Source: Clostridia bacterium (GTDB lineage: Bacteria; Bacillota; Clostridia; Oscillospirales; Acutalibacteraceae). From it: a stretch of DNA of 13,699 bases. The position numbers and the translations under genes are program-made. This document shows positions 11,906 through 13,699 of the stretch, piece by piece (the stretch's first letter is position 1; the number at the start of each line of letters is the position of its first letter). The stretch lies in the NCBI GenBank assembly GCA_900764115.1, contig CAAFMR010000391.1, positions 1 through 13,699 on the forward strand, read 5' to 3'. Under the pieces are notes generated by a model that saw nothing but the letters and a program-made list of their open reading frames with translations, did not search any database and was not told the DNA's origin.

Positions 11906-13699
11906 TCAGTCCTGCACAGGCTCCAGCTGCGCATAGGGCTGGTGATGGCGAATGGCGTAGTGCAGCAGGCACGCCGCATAGGAGGCAAACCCGTGGTTAC
12001 AGCTTGCGGTAGCGGTCATCATCTCCCAGAGAGTGCCGGTGCGGCGCGCCATCTCCGCAAAATATCCGGTGACCTCCTCCCGGCAGCGGTCGTATTCACC
12101 GAACCGCAGCAGCGATTCCAGCCGCAGGAAGTTGCCGGTGAAGGCGTTGGCGGGGCGCACATGGGGATACAGCCCCAGCGCCTGCCGCCGGGGGCCAAAT
12201 TCCGTCGTCAGCTTTTTCCACAGCGCCGGATGACTTTGGGGCGTGGCAATACCAAAGAAGAACGCGTGATACTGGCAGGTCTCCGAGCAATTGTCGGTGC
12301 GCACCGGCACCCCCTGCTGGTTATAGACCTCATTGTCGATGAAAAACTCCCCGTTAAAGGAGCGCTCCCGGATGAGCCGGGTCAGCGCCTCCCCCCGGGC
12401 GGTGGCGTCAGCGTCGTGATACAGCGCCCCCAGCGCCCGCTGGACATAGGCATAGGTCATATTCGTGGGGTAGTTGATATCCTGCACATAGTTGCTGGCA
12501 TCCGACCACTCCACGAACGCCCAGCTGGGCAGATGGTGGAGCAGCCCGTCGGCGTTTTCCACCGTTTTCAGGTAGGCGTACAGCCGCTCCATGGCGGGCT
12601 TTGCCTGCTGCACCAGTGCTTCGTCCCCGGTGCGCTGCCGATAATCCCACAGCTCCGCCACATACCACAGCGCCCAGTTGAGGATAAAGCAGCCGTCCAC
12701 ATGGTCGGCGGGATAGCACATGGGCAGCATCCCCTCCGGCAGATGGGCAAACCGGTCGTTGAGCAGGAAATTCTCCAAAAACTGCCGCTCCATCCGGGTA
12801 TCGTCGGTGAAGAACTGCGCCGACCGACCGATAAAATAGCTGTCGCACAGCCAGCCCGCCCGCTCCCGGGTGGGGCAGTCGGTGAACAAATCCGCCGCAT
12901 TCTGGCGGAAGGTCTGCCACGCCGCCCGGAACACCGCCTGCTCCCGGGGGTCGTCGGAGGACAGCGTCACCGCCGTATCCAGCGGGTGCGCCACCTCCAC
13001 CAGCCGGAAGTCGGCGACCTCCGCCGACCCTGCGGTGCACACCAGCTTGAAATACCGGAAGCCCACCGGCTCCATCCCCTGAAAATGATATATACCCGGC
13101 TCCAGCTCCAGCCGAATTGCATTGGCACAGCCCATGCGCAGGGCGTCTACCTCCCCCTCCGGGGTCAGCACCTCGTCAAACAGGAACCACAGCATCGTTT
13201 TTTCGGTGCAGCGGATGTCCATGACGGGGAATCCGGTACGATCGCCGGGCAGCGCCAGGATCTCCTGCTCCCCCGCCGCCAGCCGGGTGATACCGCCATA
13301 CGGGGCATCCACCGGCTGCAGCGGCTCATAGCGGAACCGCTGGATCTCGTCGGTGACGATCAGCTCCAGCTGCTCCATGGGGAAGCCGTGATATTTCTCC
13401 CATACCTCCACCAGCGATCGATCCCGCTTAGGGTTCTCCGGCAGCTCGCCCACCGTCAGCCGCCCCCGGGACAGCACCCGCTCCGGCGCCACTGTGGGGA
13501 AGGTATGCAGCGGCAGCTCCCGGGGCAGCAGCACGCCGCCGGCTGTTTCCTCCGTGGGCTGCGCCGCCGCATCCGGCGACACGCCGCCCACCGGCCAGGC
13601 GTACGTATCCGGGTGCAGATGATACCTCTCCGCAAAGGGGCGCAGCAAGCAATAGCGCTGCATTTTCCGCACACGCTCGGTCAGGCGCAGCGCCGAGCA
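11906..13699 (-). CDS. GH78-like (alpha-L-rhamnosidase family) glycosidase, 5' end outside window
   Basis: A six-hairpin glycoside hydrolase resembling family 78 alpha-L-rhamnosidases, which release terminal rhamnose from plant glycosides and polysaccharides. The in-frame reading is open to the right edge, so the gene is truncated at its 5' end; the GTG at 13672 is only an internal valine. Numbering from that codon, the N-terminal part (to about 235) is beta-rich. The (alpha/alpha)6 domain begins near DCPTRERAGWLCDSYF (265-280), a family hallmark. Other typical segments are NWALWYVAELWDY (332-344), DNCSETCQYHAFFFGIA (460-476), GTLWEMM (546-552) and SCNHGFASY (557-565). Substrate specificity cannot be read from this. 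No signal peptide can be judged without the N-terminus. It is transcribed separately from dnaX. Confidence 0.85.
   Translation of the reverse strand, partial: CSALRLTERVRKMQRYCLLRPFAERYHLHPDTYAWPVGGVSPDAAAQPTEETAGGVLLPRELPLHTFPTVAPERVLSRGRLTVGELPENPKRDRSLVEVWEKYHGFPMEQLELIVTDEIQRFRYEPLQPVDAPYGGITRLAAGEQEILALPGDRTGFPVMDIRCTEKTMLWFLFDEVLTPEGEVDALRMGCANAIRLELEPGIYHFQGMEPVGFRYFKLVCTAGSAEVADFRLVEVAHPLDTAVTLSSDDPREQAVFRAAWQTFRQNAADLFTDCPTRERAGWLCDSYFIGRSAQFFTDDTRMERQFLENFLLNDRFAHLPEGMLPMCYPADHVDGCFILNWALWYVAELWDYRQRTGDEALVQQAKPAMERLYAYLKTVENADGLLHHLPSWAFVEWSDASNYVQDINYPTNMTYAYVQRALGALYHDADATARGEALTRLIRERSFNGEFFIDNEVYNQQGVPVRTDNCSETCQYHAFFFGIATPQSHPALWKKLTTEFGPRRQALGLYPHVRPANAFTGNFLRLESLLRFGEYDRCREEVTGYFAEMARRTGTLWEMMTATASCNHGFASYAACLLHYAIRHHQPYAQLEPVQD

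Noticed and set aside
13670..13672. GTG as the true start of the glycosidase
   Set aside because: The frame continues upstream to the window edge without a stop, and the protein would lack its N-terminal part, so the gene is treated as truncated by the window.

Overview
The window is a GC-rich stretch of a Firmicutes (Clostridia) genome, most likely a fermentative anaerobe of the Oscillospiraceae/Ruminococcaceae type. That assignment is an inference from three things: the SRP RNA-dnaX-ybaB-recR gene order typical of Firmicutes, an electron-bifurcating type [FeFe] hydrogenase, and an alpha-L-rhamnosidase-like glycosidase. Every supported gene lies on the minus strand, so the window reads from right to left.

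Region 1 (13699-11906) is a family-78-like (alpha-L-rhamnosidase type) glycosidase whose 5' end lies outside the window, followed by a probable terminator hairpin (11844-11883). Region 2 (11750-8313) is a housekeeping unit. A consensus promoter (TTGATT-17-TATAAT) drives a small SRP RNA with the GGAA tetraloop, then dnaX, ybaB, recR and smpB with short gaps, closed by a strong 17-bp-stem terminator.

Region 3 (8300-1, running off the left edge) is a ten-gene hydrogenase operon. It starts from an extended -10 promoter followed by a long inverted repeat. In order it holds: hydC (NuoE-like); a DRTGG-domain protein; a GHKL ATPase of RsbW type; a HydS-like sensory [FeFe]-hydrogenase; a second DRTGG protein; a PHP phosphoesterase; a second GHKL ATPase; an HndB-like thioredoxin-fold ferredoxin; hydB (NuoF-like flavoprotein); and hydA (catalytic H-cluster subunit, 3' end missing).

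HydA, HydB, HydC and the HndB-like protein together make an NADH/ferredoxin-coupled hydrogenase. The six genes inserted between hydC and hndB look like a signalling module: one H-cluster protein without the proton-relay cysteine, two small DRTGG proteins, two ATP-binding proteins and one phosphoesterase, several of them joined by ATGA/GTGA overlaps. The likely job of this module is to sense H2 or redox state and act on hydrogenase expression or activity. Its output is not visible in this window, and it is the most interesting part of the sequence. No maturase genes (hydE, hydF, hydG), tRNA, transposase or CRISPR array is present.
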